Notes: a model not told the origin generated them from the sequence alone. A DNA stretch of 64,000 nucleotides from Crossiella sp. CA-258035 (GCF_030064675.1 NZ_CP116413.1:5860001-5924000), one strand, 5' to 3'; counted from the first letter of the stretch, positions 1 through 10,307 are shown. Made by a program: numbers and translations.

Positions 1-3000
1 GGCCACGGCGACCGAGGCGCCGAGTCCGGTCAGCTCGGCCACCAGGTCCTCGGCCCCCGCTGGGCCACGACGGCTGAGCAGCAACAGGTTGCGCACCCCG
101 CGCTCGGCCACCAGGTGCTTGGCCAGCACCGCGCCCAGGCCGCTGACGCCACCGGTGATCACCACGGTGCCGTTGTCGTCCCAGAGTTCCGCGGCGGTCT
201 CGGTGGCCGCGACCCTGGCCAGTCTGGCGGCCAGCACCTTGCCGCCGCGGATCGCCAGCTGCGGCTCGTCCCCGGCCAGTCCGGCCTGGATCGCGTCGGC
301 TGTCGCGGCCGGGTCGAGGTCGAGCAGCCGGAAGCGGCCGGGGTGCTCGGACTGCGCGGTGCGCACCAGGCCCCAGACCGCGGCGGCGGCCGGGTCGGCC
401 ACCTCGCCGGTGGCACCTCGGGTGACGAAGACCAGTTCGACGCCCGGGAACCGTTCGTCGGCAAGCCATTCCTTCAGCCGCGCGAGTGCGGCCGAGGTCA
501 GCTCGTGCGCGGCGGTGCGCGGGTCGGCGGAGGAGAACACCGGGTGCAGCACGGCGGTGGGCAGGTCGCCCTCGGCGAGTGCATAAAGATCGGCGGCGGG
601 CTCGACGCCCAGAATGCCAGACAGGCCAAGTGAATCGGGCGTGAGCAGGGCGAGACGGGCGTCCGTGCCTTGCCGCTGCTCGGTCTCCGTCCACTCCAGA
701 CGGTAGAGGTTGCCGGTGGCCACCGGCGCGGCGCCACTGGGCGCACGCAGCAGCAGCTCGCCCACCGAGGCGACCGGCGCGCCGTCCTGGTCGGCGATCT
801 CCAGCGAGATCCGGTCTCCCGCCGGGGTCAGCCGCACCCGCGCGGCTCTCGCGCCCGCCGCGTGCAGGTGGACATCGGACCAGTGGAAGGGCAGGCCGCC
901 GCGCACACTGTCGCCCAGCTCGGCGAAGTTGGCCGCGTGCAGGGCCGCGTCCAGCAGCACCGGGTGCAGGCCGAACTCACCGGCGTCACCGGCGACCTCG
1001 GCGGGCAGCTCGATCTCGGCGTAGACCTCGGTCCCGGACCGCCAGGCGGCCCGCAGGCCCTGGAAGGACGGGCCGTAGTTCACGCCCTCGCCTTCGACGG
1101 TGTACAGCGCGGACACGTCGATCGGCTCGGCCCCGGCGGGCAGCCATTCCCAGGTGGTCGCCTGGGTCTGACCGCGTTCCAGGATCGCGTTGGCGTGCTT
1201 GGTCCACGGGCCTTCGTCGTCGCCGTCCGGCCGGGAGTAGACCGCGACCTCGCGCAGCCCGTCCAGGTCGGGGCCGATGTGCAACTGGAGCTGCACGCCG
1301 CCGTCGGCGGGCAGGCGCAGGGCGGTCATCGTGGTCAGCTCGCGGACGTGGTCGCAGCCGACCTCGTCCCCGGCCCGGGTGACCAGCTCGATCAGGGCCG
1401 CGCCGGGCAACACCACCGCGGTGCCGACCCGGTGCCCGGCCAGCCAGGGCTGGTCGCGCACGGACAGCCGTCCGGTGAGCAGCGTGCCCTCGGCCCCGGC
1501 CAGCGACACGGTGGCCGCCAGCAGCGGGTGCCGGGCCGCGCCCAGACCGGCGGAGCGCACGTTGCCACTGTCCGCCTTGTAGCCGTCCCTGGGCCAGAAC
1601 CGCCTGCGCTGGAACGGATACGTGGGCAGGTCGATCAGCGTGGCGCCGCTGCCGGTGAAGAACTCCGGCCAGCGCACGGCGATCCCGTGCGTGTGCAGCA
1701 CGGTCAGCGCGGTGGTGACCGCCTCGGTCTCGCCGCGGTCCGGCCGCAGCACCGAGGTGATCGCGGGCGCGGGCTCGGCGGTGGCCAGGCAGCTCTCGGT
1801 CAGGGTGCCGATGGTGGTGTCCGGGCCGACGTCCAGGAACGCGCCGGCACCGTGGTTGTGCAGCCAGGACACCGCGTCGGCGAACCGCACGGTGGCGCGG
1901 ACCTGCCCCGCCCAGTACCCGGCGCTGCTCAGCTCGGCGACGCTGGCCTGCGCGCCGGTCACCGTGGAGATCACCGGGATGCGCGGCGGCTGCGGGGACA
2001 GGCCCTCGACCACGCGCTGGAACTCGGCCAGCACCGGGTCCATGTGCGCGGAGTGGAAGGCGTGCGAGACGTGCAGCTTGCGGGTCCGCCTGCCCTGCTC
2101 GGCGAACACCGCGGCGATCTCGGCCACCGCGTCCTCGTCCCCGGAGAGCACCACGTGCCGGGGCCCGTTCACCGCGGCCAGGCTGGCCTCGTGCTCGCGA
2201 CCTTCAAGCAGGGGACGGACTTCGGCCTCGGTGGCGTCCACCGCGATCATCGCGCCCCGGCTGGGCAGCTCCTGCATCAGCCGGGCCCGCGCGGCCACCA
2301 GCGTTGCCGCGTCAGGCAGGGAGAACACCCCGGCCACGTGCGCGGCGGCGATCTCACCGACGGAGTGTCCGGCCAGGAAGTCCGCGCTCACGCCCCAAAA
2401 CTCCAGCAGCCGGTACAGCGCCACCTCGACCGCGAAGATCGCCCGCTGGGCGTTCCCGGTGCGCGCCAACAGCTCCGCGTCCTCGCCCCAGATGATCTCA
2501 CGCAGGTCGTCGCCGAACTCGGCGAGCACCGCGTCAAAAGCCTCGGCGAAGACCGGGAAGCGGGCGTGCAGCTCGCGGCCCATGGCCAGCCGCTGCGAGC
2601 CCTGTCCGGCGAAGAGCACGGCCAGCTTCGGCCGCTCGTGCACAACGTTCCCGGCGGTCTCGCCCTCGGCCAGCGCGGTCAGACCAGCGCGAGCGGCTTC
2701 CAGGTCAGCCACCACCAGGGCGGCCCGGTGCTCGAACGAGGACCGGGCGACCGCGAGCGAGTAGGCCAGGTCCGCGGCCTGCGGCGGTTGGCCGGATGCC
2801 AGCAGGGACAACAGGTTCGCGGCCTGCTCGCGCAGCGCCTCGGCGGTGCGGCCGGAGACCAGCAGCGGCAGCGGTCCCGCCACTGGCTCGGCGGCGGGAG
2901 CCTCCTCCTCGGCCGGGGGCTGCTCGACGATCACGTGCGCGTTGGTGCCGCTGAGCCCGAAGGAGGACACGCCGGCCCGGCGCGGTTCACCGGTCTCCGG

Positions 3001-4257
3001 CCAGGGCTGGGCCTCGGTCAGCAGCCGGATGTCACCTGCCGACCAGTCGACCTGGGTGGTCGGTGTGGCCACGTGCAAGGTCTGCGGGGCAACGCCGTGC
3101 CGGATGGCCTGCACCATCTTGATCACACCGGCGACACCGGCCGCGGACTGGGTGTGCCCGAGGTTGGACTTGATCGAGCCGAGCAGCAGCGGCCGCTCCC
3201 GGTCCTGCCCGTAGACCGCCAGCAGCGCCTCGGCCTCCACCGGGTCGCCCAGCGGGGTGCCGGTGCCGTGCGCCTCCACCACGTCCACCTGCCGGGCGGA
3301 CAGCCGCGCGTCCAGCAGGGCCTGCTCGATGACCCGCTGCTGGGACGGGCCGTTCGGGGCGGTCAGCCCGTTGGACGCGCCGTCGGAGTTGACCGCGGAC
3401 CCGCTGACCACGGCGAGCACCCGGTGCCCGTTGCGGCGCGCGTCGGAGAGGCGTTCCAGCATCAGCACGCCGACGCCCTCGGACCAGCCGGTGCCGTCGG
3501 CGTCGTCGGAGAAGGAGCGGCAGTAGCCGTCAGCGGCCAGGCCGCCCTGCTTGTTGAACTCGGTGATGGTGCCAGGACTGGACATCACCGTCACGCCACC
3601 GGCCAGCGCCAGCGAGCACTCCCCCGCGCGCAGCGCCCTGGCCGCCAGGTGCAGCGTCACCAGCGAGGTCGAGCAGGCGGTGTCCACCGTCAGCGTCGGC
3701 CCGACCAGGCCGAAGACGTAGGCCAGCCGCCCGGACAGCACGCTGGAGGTGGTGCCGGTCAGCGCGTAGCCGCCGACGTTGTCCCGCGGGCCGAGCCGGT
3801 AGTCCTGCGGGATCGCGCCGACGAACACGCCGGTGCGGGAGCCCTTGAGCGACAACGGGTCCAGCCGGGCCCGCTCCATCGCCTCCCAGGAGACCTCCAG
3901 CAGCAGCCGCTGCTGCGGGTCCATGGCCAGCGCCTCGCGCGGGGAGATGCCGAAGAACTCCGGGTCGAACATCGGCGCGTCGTAGAGGAAACCGCCGCTG
4001 ATCGGCGAGGCGGAGGCGCCCTCGTCCAGGTACCAGCCACGGTCGGTCGGCAGCCCACCGACGCCGTCGGCGGAGGACTCCACCAGCCGCCACAGGTCTT
4101 CGGGTGAGGCGATGCCGCCGGGATAGCGGCAGGCCATCCCGATGATGGCGATCGGCTCGTGCGAGGCCGCCTCCAGCTCGTGCACCCTGCGCCGGGTCCG
4201 TTGCAGATCCGCGCTGGCGCGCTTGAGGTAGTCGCGGAGTTTCTGTTCGTTGTCCAT
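1..4257 (-). CDS. Type I modular polyketide synthase, KS-AT-DH-KR, truncated by the window edge
   Basis: The reading frame is open from ATG 4257 to base 1 (1419 residues) and runs off the left edge. Residues 1-30 form a charged helical N-terminal docking segment ([20 protein letters not shown]). The KS domain (about 33-460) has Cys195 in DTACSTS, His330 in EAHGTGT and His368 in NLGH. The AT (about 560-880) has Ser632 in GHSVG and a HAFH motif at 732-735, which is typical of malonyl-CoA selection. The DH (about 905-1170) has His942 and Asp1103. The KR starts near 1360 with TGGVSGLG and is cut off. No ER lies between DH and KR, so this module should leave a double bond, the usual polyene pattern. 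The docking segment implies an upstream PKS protein. The gene has its own upstream box and is separated from the aminotransferase by a hairpin. Confidence 0.97.
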   Translation of the reverse strand, partial: MDNEQKLRDYLKRASADLQRTRRRVHELEAASHEPIAIIGMACRYPGGIASPEDLWRLVESSADGVGGLPTDRGWYLDEGASASPISGGFLYDAPMFDPEFFGISPREALAMDPQQRLLLEVSWEAMERARLDPLSLKGSRTGVFVGAIPQDYRLGPRDNVGGYALTGTTSSVLSGRLAYVFGLVGPTLTVDTACSTSLVTLHLAARALRAGECSLALAGGVTVMSSPGTITEFNKQGGLAADGYCRSFSDDADGTGWSEGVGVLMLERLSDARRNGHRVLAVVSGSAVNSDGASNGLTAPNGPSQQRVIEQALLDARLSARQVDVVEAHGTGTPLGDPVEAEALLAVYGQDRERPLLLGSIKSNLGHTQSAAGVAGVIKMVQAIRHGVAPQTLHVATPTTQVDWSAGDIRLLTEAQPWPETGEPRRAGVSSFGLSGTNAHVIVEQPPAEEEAPAAEPVAGPLPLLVSGRTAEALREQAANLLSLLASGQPPQAADLAYSLAVARSSFEHRAALVVADLEAARAGLTALAEGETAGNVVHERPKLAVLFAGQGSQRLAMGRELHARFPVFAEAFDAVLAEFGDDLREIIWGEDAELLARTGNAQRAIFAVEVALYRLLEFWGVSADFLAGHSVGEIAAAHVAGVFSLPDAATLVAARARLMQELPSRGAMIAVDATEAEVRPLLEGREHEASLAAVNGPRHVVLSGDEDAVAEIAAVFAEQGRRTRKLHVSHAFHSAHMDPVLAEFQRVVEGLSPQPPRIPVISTVTGAQASVAELSSAGYWAGQVRATVRFADAVSWLHNHGAGAFLDVGPDTTIGTLTESCLATAEPAPAITSVLRPDRGETEAVTTALTVLHTHGIAVRWPEFFTGSGATLIDLPTYPFQRRRFWPRDGYKADSGNVRSAGLGAARHPLLAATVSLAGAEGTLLTGRLSVRDQPWLAGHRVGTAVVLPGAALIELVTRAGDEVGCDHVRELTTMTALRLPADGGVQLQLHIGPDLDGLREVAVYSRPDGDDEGPWTKHANAILERGQTQATTWEWLPAGAEPIDVSALYTVEGEGVNYGPSFQGLRAAWRSGTEVYAEIELPAEVAGDAGEFGLHPVLLDAALHAANFAELGDSVRGGLPFHWSDVHLHAAGARAARVRLTPAGDRISLEIADQDGAPVASVGELLLRAPSGAAPVATGNLYRLEWTETEQRQGTDARLALLTPDSLGLSGILGVEPAADLYALAEGDLPTAVLHPVFSSADPRTAAHELTSAALARLKEWLADERFPGVELVFVTRGATGEVADPAAAAVWGLVRTAQSEHPGRFRLLDLDPAATADAIQAGLAGDEPQLAIRGGKVLAARLARVAATETAAELWDDNGTVVITGGVSGLGAVLAKHLVAERGVRNLLLLSRRGPAGAEDLVAELTGLGASVAVA

Positions 4258-4349
4258 CGGCACCTGGATCAGTCGGGGACTCGGTGAGTTACCACTCCGC
4301 GTCGAGTCACAAGGGTGGAATCCGGTGCCTGGAGTCTCACGCAGTGACT

Positions 4350-4365
4350 GAGCGGAAATCCCTAG
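4350..4365 (-). promoter_or_regulatory. PimM-like PAS-LuxR box upstream of the PKS gene
   Basis: Read on the minus strand the site is CTAGGGATTTCCGCTC. It matches the published PimM consensus CTVGGGAWWTCCCBAG at 13 of 16 positions. It lies about 93-108 bp upstream of the PKS start, between that start and the hairpin at 4401-4443. A PimM-like gene is encoded at 22396-23082. Binding is inferred. Confidence 0.6.
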
Positions 4366-4400
4366 TCTCCGCAGCCGGGAAGTCCTGGTGCGCAGACAAC

Positions 4401-4443
4401 GGCACACCGCCGCGGCCCTGGATCAGGACCGCGGCGGTGTGCC
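4401..4443 (-). terminator. Perfect 15-bp hairpin after the aminotransferase gene
   Basis: GGCACACCGCCGCGG (4401-4415) pairs perfectly with 4429-4443 across a 13-nt loop. It starts 13 bp past the aminotransferase stop codon, and the PKS is transcribed in the same direction beyond it. It probably ends the sugar-gene transcript, so the PKS would use its own promoter in 4258-4400. Confidence 0.75.
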
Positions 4444-4455
4444 GGAGGGATCGGG

Positions 4456-5628
4456 TCAGGCCTCGGCGGCCACCGGAACAGCCGCGTACTCAGCGGCCGA
4501 GCGGGTCACCGAGTCGACCACCACCTGGACATCCGCCTCGCTCATGCCCTGGTGCAGCGGCAACAGGATCGAGGTCTCGGCCGCTTCCTCGGTGCCGGGC
4601 AGGACCAGGTCGACGGCCCCGTAGATCGGCACCCGGTGCAGCGGCGGGTAGCGGAAGGTGGTGTAGACCCCGGCCGCCAGCAGGTCGGCCGCGATCTTGT
4701 CGCGCAGCGCGGAGTCGCACTGGATCCAGTAGAAGTAACCGGAGGTGGTGTGCCCGGCGGGCAGCGGTGGCGGGGTGCGCACGCCGGGCACCTCGGCCAG
4801 CAGCCGGTCGTAGGCGGCGGCGATCTCCACCCGCCGCGCGACGAAGCCGGGCAGCTTGCGCAGCTGCACGCTGCCGATCGCGCCGGTGATGTCGTTGCCG
4901 ATGATCCGGCGGCCGAACTCCTCGACCTCCAGGTCCCACCAGCGCTGCGCCCGCGCCTTGGACTTGACGAACCCGCTGGCCGACTTGCCCAGCCCGAAGT
5001 AGGCCAGCCGCCGGGCCCTGGCCGCCAGCTCGGGGTCCTTGGCGTAGAACATGCCGCCGTCCCCGGTGACCAGGATCTTCATCGCGTCGAAGCTCCACAC
5101 CGCGATGTCGCCGAAGGTCCCGCACGCCTGACCGTCCACAGTGGACGACACCGCGCAGGCAGCGTCCTCGATCAGCACGATCCCCCGGTCCCGGCACAGC
5201 GTGGCCACGGCTTCGATGTCGCCGGGGTAGCCGCCGAAGTGCAGGGTCAGCACGGCCTTGGTGTCCGGGGTGAGCGCCGCCGCGATGTGCTCGGCGGTGG
5301 GGTTCATGGTGTGCGGGTCCACATCGCAGAACACCGGCCGCGCACCGGAGGCGGCCACCGCGTTGCCCGCGGCGACGAAGTGGGCCGAGGGCAGCACCAC
5401 GTCGTCACCGGGGCCCAGCCCGAGCAGTTCGATGGCCAGGAACAGGCCGGCCGTGGCGCAGTTGATGAAGAACACCTGCTCGGCAGGCACGTCCAGGTGG
5501 GCGGCGAACTCGGCCTCGAACGCCTGCGCGCGCTGCCCGTACCCCAGCCAGTTGCTCTCGAACACCTCGGCGACCACCGCCGCCTCGTCCGCCCCCAGCG
5601 TCGGCTGGAACACGTTGATCTTGGCCAT
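4456..5628 (-). CDS. NDP-hexose aminotransferase (DegT/DnrJ/EryC1 family), probably C4-specific
   Basis: This 390-residue PLP enzyme should transaminate a nucleotide-bound keto-deoxysugar. The PLP lysine is K184 in SFDAMKILVTGDGG, and the EDAAC motif that binds the cofactor ring precedes it. The SFDAMK context and the C-terminal YPPLHRVPIY segment resemble, from memory, the spinosyn forosamine 4-aminotransferase SpnR more than the 3-aminotransferases DesV/EryCI. The start is ATG 5628, preceded by AGGAGGAGCTG. The neighbouring dimethyltransferase and 2,3-dehydratase suggest a 4-dimethylamino-2,6-dideoxyhexose. A mycosamine-type (NysDII) role on the GDP-sugar made by the dehydratase at 20.1 kb is the main alternative. 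The C4 assignment is inference. Confidence 0.9.
   Translation of the reverse strand: MAKINVFQPTLGADEAAVVAEVFESNWLGYGQRAQAFEAEFAAHLDVPAEQVFFINCATAGLFLAIELLGLGPGDDVVLPSAHFVAAGNAVAASGARPVFCDVDPHTMNPTAEHIAAALTPDTKAVLTLHFGGYPGDIEAVATLCRDRGIVLIEDAACAVSSTVDGQACGTFGDIAVWSFDAMKILVTGDGGMFYAKDPELAARARRLAYFGLGKSASGFVKSKARAQRWWDLEVEEFGRRIIGNDITGAIGSVQLRKLPGFVARRVEIAAAYDRLLAEVPGVRTPPPLPAGHTTSGYFYWIQCDSALRDKIAADLLAAGVYTTFRYPPLHRVPIYGAVDLVLPGTEEAAETSILLPLHQGMSEADVQVVVDSVTRSAAEYAAVPVAAEA
5134..5146. repeat. 13-bp palindrome copy 1 (inside the aminotransferase gene)
   Basis: GTCCACAGTGGAC, one of five perfect copies in this window. Confidence 0.9.
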
Positions 5629-5665
5629 CAGCTCCTCCTACCTGAGCAACCCAACCCCACCCGGC

Positions 5666-5767
5666 GTGTTGGCCGTTGTCGTACGGTGTGTTGGCCGTTC
5701 TTGGACGGTGTGTTGGCCGAAGTGGCGTACCAGTTCGGCCAACACTGTGTACGACAACGGCCAACAC
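5666..5767. repeat. Inverted array of a 22-bp repeat, 3 forward and 2 reverse units
   Basis: The core GTGTTGGCCG starts at 5666, 5688 and 5710, exactly 22 bp apart. Its complement CGGCCAACAC occurs at 5736-5745 and 5758-5767, also 22 bp apart. The first forward unit (5666-5685) can pair almost fully with the last reverse unit, so a transcript would fold into a long hairpin. The array fills the gap between the dimethyltransferase stop and the aminotransferase start. The same family recurs at 10308-10537. Confidence 0.95.
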
Positions 5768-5782
5768 GGCGTGGGGGTGGGG

Positions 5783-6508
5783 TCAGCGCGGCGCGGTGGC
5801 GATGAAAAGGCCCCGACCGGTGGGCGGACCGGGGTGGTACTGCACCGTGAGGCCCGCGGACTCGAACGCCTCGGTGTACTCGCTGATGTGGAACAGCGAC
5901 AGCACGTCCAGCTCGGTGAAGCTCTCCACCCCGTCGGCGTCGGCGACCGTGTAGTGGATGGTCATCCGGCTGGTCTTGCCGTCCCGGACGGTGTGCGAGA
6001 CGCGGGTGATGGCCTGCTCCTCGGTCTGGTAGGCCGAGGCGGTGAAGTAGCCGGGCAGGAAGGTCTCCGGCGTCCACCACGGTTCCACGATCACCACGCC
6101 GCCCGGCTCCAGGTGCGCGGCCATCCGGCTGAGCACCTTCTTCAGCTCGTCCACCGAGGTCGGATAGGCGATGCTGTAACACATGCAGACGATCGCGTCG
6201 TAGCGGCGGCCGAGGTCGAACTCGCGCATGTCGGCCACGTGGATGGTCGCGCTGGGCACCTTGGCCTCGGCCACCTCGGCCATCCCGGCGGAGAGCTCGA
6301 CGCCGTCAGCGGTGTCGAAGTGCTTGGCCAGGGTGGCCAGGTGGTTGCCGGTGCCGCAGGCCACGTCCAGCAGGCTGGTGGCATCCGGCTTCAGCTCGCG
6401 GATCTGACCGGCCAGCAGCTCGGCCTCGGCGTGCCAGTCCTTGCCGTTGCGGTTGCCGTAGATCGCGTCGTAGATCGCCGCTTGGCGGCGGCCGTACTCG
6501 GTGCCCAT
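5783..6508 (-). CDS. NDP-aminosugar N,N-dimethyltransferase (DesVI/TylM1/SpnS-like)
   Basis: This 241-residue class I SAM-dependent methyltransferase has motif I LLDVACGTGNHL near residues 46-57. It also has the family hallmarks YDAIYG near the N-terminus, CMCYSIAY mid-protein and a GLFIATA C-terminus. DesVI, TylM1 and SpnS, of similar length, dimethylate the amino group of an NDP-deoxyhexose. The ATG at 6508 lies 32 bp after the glycosyltransferase stop, in the run GT2-AKR-GT1-methyltransferase. The next gene is the aminotransferase that would provide its substrate. C3 or C4 position specificity cannot be read from the sequence. Confidence 0.9.
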   Translation of the reverse strand: MGTEYGRRQAAIYDAIYGNRNGKDWHAEAELLAGQIRELKPDATSLLDVACGTGNHLATLAKHFDTADGVELSAGMAEVAEAKVPSATIHVADMREFDLGRRYDAIVCMCYSIAYPTSVDELKKVLSRMAAHLEPGGVVIVEPWWTPETFLPGYFTASAYQTEEQAITRVSHTVRDGKTSRMTIHYTVADADGVESFTELDVLSLFHISEYTEAFESAGLTVQYHPGPPTGRGLFIATAPR

Positions 6509-6540
6509 GGGTCGTCTCTTTCGTCTCGGGTGGTCCGGGG

Positions 6541-7800
6541 TCAGCCGGTGCGCCGCTGGTGCTGCCGGACCCGCTCTTCCAGCAGTGGCACCAGTTCCAC
6601 CGGGTACGGCAGGCTTCGCAGCTCCTGCTGGAAACGGGCCGCGCCCGCGCGGAACCCGGGTTCGGTCAGCAGCCGGGTCACCGCCTGCTTGGCCTTCTCC
6701 GGGGTGAACTCCTCGGCGCCGAGCACCAGCCCGTTGCCGGTGGCGGCCACCCCGCGCGCCACGTTGTGCTCGCCCCAGTTGGGCACCGGGCAGAGCAGCT
6801 GCGGGACCTCGTGCACGCCCGCGGTCATCACCGAGCCCTCACCCGCGTGGTTGATGATCACCGAGCAGGTCGGCAGGATCTGGCTCAGTGGCACGTAGTC
6901 CACGATCCGCAGGTTCTCCGGCGGGTTCTCGATCGGCTTGGTCTTGTCCAGGGTGACCACCAGCTCGATGTCCAGCTCACACAGCGCGCGCACGGTGTCC
7001 TCGAAGCTGGAACCGCTGACCTGGAACAGCATCCGGCCGCGGCCGGAGGTGCCGAAGGTCATCACCACCCGCGGCCGCTCGGGCGCGGTGGTGGCCCAGT
7101 CCTGGGTGACCGCGCCGCCGTTGTAGGGGGCCCAACGCATCGGCAGGTAGTCGATGTCGGTGGGGATGCGCCAGTCCGCGGGCCGCTGGTCGATGCTGAA
7201 CTCACCGAGGATCTGGGTCTCGCTGAACTCCAGCCCGTACGGCTCCAGCATGGGCGCCATCATCCAGTCCAGCGAGCCCTCGATGATCATGTCGCCGGTG
7301 TTCTCGCGGCGGGAGAACCGCTCCCAGATCCAGCCCACGTTGTCCTGGCCCCACAACAACCTGCCGTGCGGGGTGCCGGTCGCCTCGGCGGCCACCGCGG
7401 CCTGGATGCACAGCGGGTCCCACAGCACCAGGTCCGGTTTCCAGTCCCGGCACAGCTGCACCAGCTCGTCCAGATCGGGCGTGTGCAAGGAAAGCGCGCC
7501 GACCAGGGTCAGCCAGGCCTGGTGCCAGGGCTCATCCGGCTCGAAGCCGCGGATGGCCAGGTCGTTGTCCAGCTCCTCCAGGTCGTGCAGGTTCGCGTTG
7601 AACTCCAGCATGGCCTGCATGCGCTCGTTCTCGCAGGAACCGAAGGCGACCGCGTTCAGGCCGCTCTGCCCGACCTCGTGCGCCATCGACGGGTGCACCG
7701 CGACCCGCACCTGGTGGCACTGCGCCTGCAGCGACCAGGCCAGCGGCACCATCGGGTAGACATGGGCCGCAGCCGGGAAGCTGACGAAGAGAACCCGCAC
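6541..7800 (-). CDS. Macrolide aminosugar glycosyltransferase (EryCIII/DesVII/SpnP type)
   Basis: This 419-residue GT1-family enzyme has the opening MRVLFVSFPAAAHVYPMVPLAW and the segment GTPHGRLLWG, both shared with EryCIII. Its C-terminal half has the nucleotide-binding loop INHAGEGSVMTAGVHEVPQLL. It should transfer the dimethylaminosugar to the macrolactone. Members of this subfamily (EryCIII, DesVII) usually need a P450-like helper (EryCII, DesVIII). No such helper lies next to it or elsewhere in the window, so the helper may lie to the left or be unnecessary. The start is GTG 7800, preceded by GAGGACGGAG. Confidence 0.9.
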   Translation of the reverse strand: MRVLFVSFPAAAHVYPMVPLAWSLQAQCHQVRVAVHPSMAHEVGQSGLNAVAFGSCENERMQAMLEFNANLHDLEELDNDLAIRGFEPDEPWHQAWLTLVGALSLHTPDLDELVQLCRDWKPDLVLWDPLCIQAAVAAEATGTPHGRLLWGQDNVGWIWERFSRRENTGDMIIEGSLDWMMAPMLEPYGLEFSETQILGEFSIDQRPADWRIPTDIDYLPMRWAPYNGGAVTQDWATTAPERPRVVMTFGTSGRGRMLFQVSGSSFEDTVRALCELDIELVVTLDKTKPIENPPENLRIVDYVPLSQILPTCSVIINHAGEGSVMTAGVHEVPQLLCPVPNWGEHNVARGVAATGNGLVLGAEEFTPEKAKQAVTRLLTEPGFRAGAARFQQELRSLPYPVELVPLLEERVRQHQRRTG

Positions 7801-7824
7801 AGCCGAACTCCGTCCTCAGTAGAC

Positions 7825-8811
7825 TTACCAGGCCCACGCTTCGGGGCCGGGGCCGCCGTTGCCGACGGGTGGGAAGATCAGGTCCAGTTCGTCCAGCAGC
7901 GCCTGGGGCAGCGTCAGCTCCAGCGCGTTGAGCGCGCCGGTCAGCTGGGCTTGTGTGCGCGGCCCGATCACCGGCGCGGTCACCCCGGGCCGGTTCAGCA
8001 CCCAGGCCAGGCCCACCTCGGCCGGGTCCAGGTCGTGGCTCTCGCACAGCTTCTCGTAGGCGGCCACCACGTCGGCGTGCTTGGCCATGGCCACCTGGGC
8101 CCGGCCCTGCGCGGTCTTCACCGCGGTGCCCTCGGCCAGTTTCCGCGTCGCGCCGGAGAGCAGTCCGCCGTGCAGCGGCGACCAGGGCAGCACGGCCAGG
8201 CCGTACTTCTGCGCGGCCGGGATCAGCTCCAGCTCCACCGTCCTGGTGACCAGGTTGTAGACGCAGCTCTCCGCGACCAGGCCGAGGAAGTTGCGTTCCC
8301 TGGCGCTGGCCTGGGCCTCCACCAGGTGCCAGCCGGCGAAGTTGGAGGACCCGACGTAGCGGACCTTGCCCTGCCACACCAGGGTTTCCATCGCCTGCCA
8401 CACCTCCTCCCAGGGCGCGGACCGGTCGATGTGGTGCATGTAGTACACGTCGATCCAGTCCGTGCCCAGCCGCCGCAGCGACTGCTCGCAGGAGGCGATG
8501 ATGTTGCGCGCGGACAGGCCGGAGTCATTCGGCAGGTCGGTCATCGGGTTGCCGACCTTGGTGCCCAGCACCACTTTTTCCCGGCGGTTGCCACCGAGGG
8601 CGAACCACTCGCCGAGCAGTTCCTCGGTGTAGCCCTTGTGCTTCTGCCAGCCGTACTGGTTGGCGGTGTCCAGGAAGTTGATCCCGCGCTCCAGCGCCAG
8701 GTCCAGCAGCGCGAAGGCCTCCTCGGTGGTGGTGCGCACCCCCAGGTTCAGCGTGCCGAAGCAGAGCGGACTGATCCGCAACGCGGTGCGGCCCAACGTG
8801 GTGTACTCCAT
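7825..8811 (-). CDS. Aldo-keto reductase, NDP-hexose 2,3-enoyl/3-keto reductase type
   Basis: This 328-residue NADPH-dependent AKR has the catalytic residues in order: Asp and Tyr in FLDTANQYG, Lys in LGTKVG and His in YYMHHID. The C-terminus ends in GPGPEAWAW, a tail characteristic of deoxysugar AKRs such as EryBII and TylCII. In those pathways the enzyme reduces the product of the NDP-hexose 2,3-dehydratase to give a 2,6-dideoxysugar. That dehydratase is encoded at 10551-11990. The start ATG 8811 is preceded by GGAGGAGCC. Confidence 0.88.
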   Translation of the reverse strand: MEYTTLGRTALRISPLCFGTLNLGVRTTTEEAFALLDLALERGINFLDTANQYGWQKHKGYTEELLGEWFALGGNRREKVVLGTKVGNPMTDLPNDSGLSARNIIASCEQSLRRLGTDWIDVYYMHHIDRSAPWEEVWQAMETLVWQGKVRYVGSSNFAGWHLVEAQASARERNFLGLVAESCVYNLVTRTVELELIPAAQKYGLAVLPWSPLHGGLLSGATRKLAEGTAVKTAQGRAQVAMAKHADVVAAYEKLCESHDLDPAEVGLAWVLNRPGVTAPVIGPRTQAQLTGALNALELTLPQALLDELDLIFPPVGNGGPGPEAWAW

Positions 8812-8832
8812 GGCTCCTCCTCCGGCCCGCGC

Positions 8833-10233
8833 TCAGGTGGTGGACCGGGTCGGCTGCTCGGCGAGCTCGCCCTTGAGCAGCTGGAGCAGCAGCTCCGCGG
8901 CCCGCTCCCGGCCACCGGCGGCCTGCTGCACCTTGGCGATCCGCTCGGCGTTGGCCCGGAACGAGGGCTCGATCAGCACCCTGGTCAGTTTGGCGGTGAT
9001 GTCCGCGGGCTCGATCAGGTGCGGGCGGCGCACGGTCAGGCTGACGCCGAAGTGCTCGCCGCGGGTGGCGATGTCGTGGCAGTCGGCGAACATCGGCCGG
9101 GTCACCATCGGCTTGCCGAAGTACAGGCTCTCGTGGAAGCCGTTGCTGCCGGCGTGGGTGAAGAAGACCTTGACGCTGGGGTGGGCCAGCACGTCGTACT
9201 GGGAGGGCAGCCAGGACTCGATGCGCAGGTTCGACGGCAGGTCCGCGGGCAGCAGCTGGTGCCGCTCCTTGGGCAGGTTCCACAGCACGTGGTGGCGGCC
9301 CTCCAGGTTCCTGGCCACCTGCACGATCCCGGCCACGTCGGCGCGGCTGAGCCTGGCCAGCGTGCCGAGTCCGATGTAGACAACGGAGTCGTGCTGGTCC
9401 AGCCATTCCCCCACCTCGGTGCGGCCGGGCACCTCCGGCAGCGGCGGCAGCATCGCGCCGGTGAGCTCCAGCCGTTCCGGCTTCGGGAACGGGAAGTCCA
9501 CCTCCGCCACCGAGAACGCCATGACCATCTTGGAGTCGGTGACCTGTCCGTCGGTGCGCATCGCCTCGCGGGTGATACCGCACTCGATCTGCAGCTTGAC
9601 ATATTCCTGGAGGTGCGGCCGCATCTTCGGCCCCATGTACATGGCCAAGGTGCGCAGGCCAAAAACCATGTTGCGCAGCTTCTGGAGCGGGTTCATCGGG
9701 TAGGGCAGCCCGGTGTTCGGGCGCGGAAAACCCTTGGGCAGGTGCGACTTCGCCAGCAGCGGCACCCAGGAGGCGTAGGAGTGGCTGGGCAGGAAGGGCA
9801 GGGTGGCCACGAACGGGATGCCGCGCGCGATGGCCAGCGAGGTGGCGAAGCTGCTGGCGCTCTCGATCACCATCAGCGCGGGCTTGAGCTCGTCCACCGC
9901 CGCGGTCAGCTTGCGGTACTCCTCGGCCATCAGCTTGGGCTGCATGACCATCCGCAGCGACTCCCGGTGCGAGACGAACCGCTTCCGGCTGGAGAACCGG
10001 GAATATGCCCCATCGTCCATTGTGGACAGTGACAGTTCCGGCGCGCCCCTGCCGAGCGAGGCGAAGGACAACCCGCGCTCCTCGATCTGGCCGCGCCGCG
10101 ACTCGTCGGTGGCGTACCAGACATCGGGCACCCCCCGATCGGCCAGTTCACCGGCCAGCACCAGCATCGGGTTCAGCAACCCGCTCTCCGGCCTGCTGAC
10201 GAACAACACGGGCCGCCGGTCATCCGCACTCAT
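8833..10233 (-). CDS. Glycosyltransferase resembling polyene mycosaminyltransferases (NysDI/AmphDI type)
   Basis: This 466-residue GT-B enzyme starts RPVLFVSRPESGLLNPMLVLAG and has the donor-binding block FFTHAGSNGFHESLYFGKPM near residues 370-390. The N-terminal pattern recalls the polyene glycosyltransferases that attach GDP-derived mycosamine, from memory of those families. The GDP-mannose 4,6-dehydratase at 20.1 kb could supply its donor. I chose ATG 10233, preceded by GGGAAGGTG, and not the longer open frame, whose extra codons run into the repeat array. It is the first gene of the four-gene sugar run. Confidence 0.87.
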   Translation of the reverse strand: MSADDRRPVLFVSRPESGLLNPMLVLAGELADRGVPDVWYATDESRRGQIEERGLSFASLGRGAPELSLSTMDDGAYSRFSSRKRFVSHRESLRMVMQPKLMAEEYRKLTAAVDELKPALMVIESASSFATSLAIARGIPFVATLPFLPSHSYASWVPLLAKSHLPKGFPRPNTGLPYPMNPLQKLRNMVFGLRTLAMYMGPKMRPHLQEYVKLQIECGITREAMRTDGQVTDSKMVMAFSVAEVDFPFPKPERLELTGAMLPPLPEVPGRTEVGEWLDQHDSVVYIGLGTLARLSRADVAGIVQVARNLEGRHHVLWNLPKERHQLLPADLPSNLRIESWLPSQYDVLAHPSVKVFFTHAGSNGFHESLYFGKPMVTRPMFADCHDIATRGEHFGVSLTVRRPHLIEPADITAKLTRVLIEPSFRANAERIAKVQQAAGGRERAAELLLQLLKGELAEQPTRSTT

Positions 10234-10307
10234 CCGCAGCACCTTCCCAGAGACGACACCAGTACGTTCTCCCACACCCCAACCCGGAAAACCCCCAGTC
10301 CCCACCC

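Noticed and set aside
670-4107. Plus-strand open frame of 1145 codons opposite the PKS
   Set aside because: It is antisense to conserved PKS motifs, is Arg/Gly/Gln-rich without any domain, and arises from GC-rich third positions.
6559-10032. Plus-strand open frame of 1157 codons opposite the glycosyltransferase and AKR genes
   Set aside because: It spans four well-supported minus-strand genes and their gaps and has no domain similarity.
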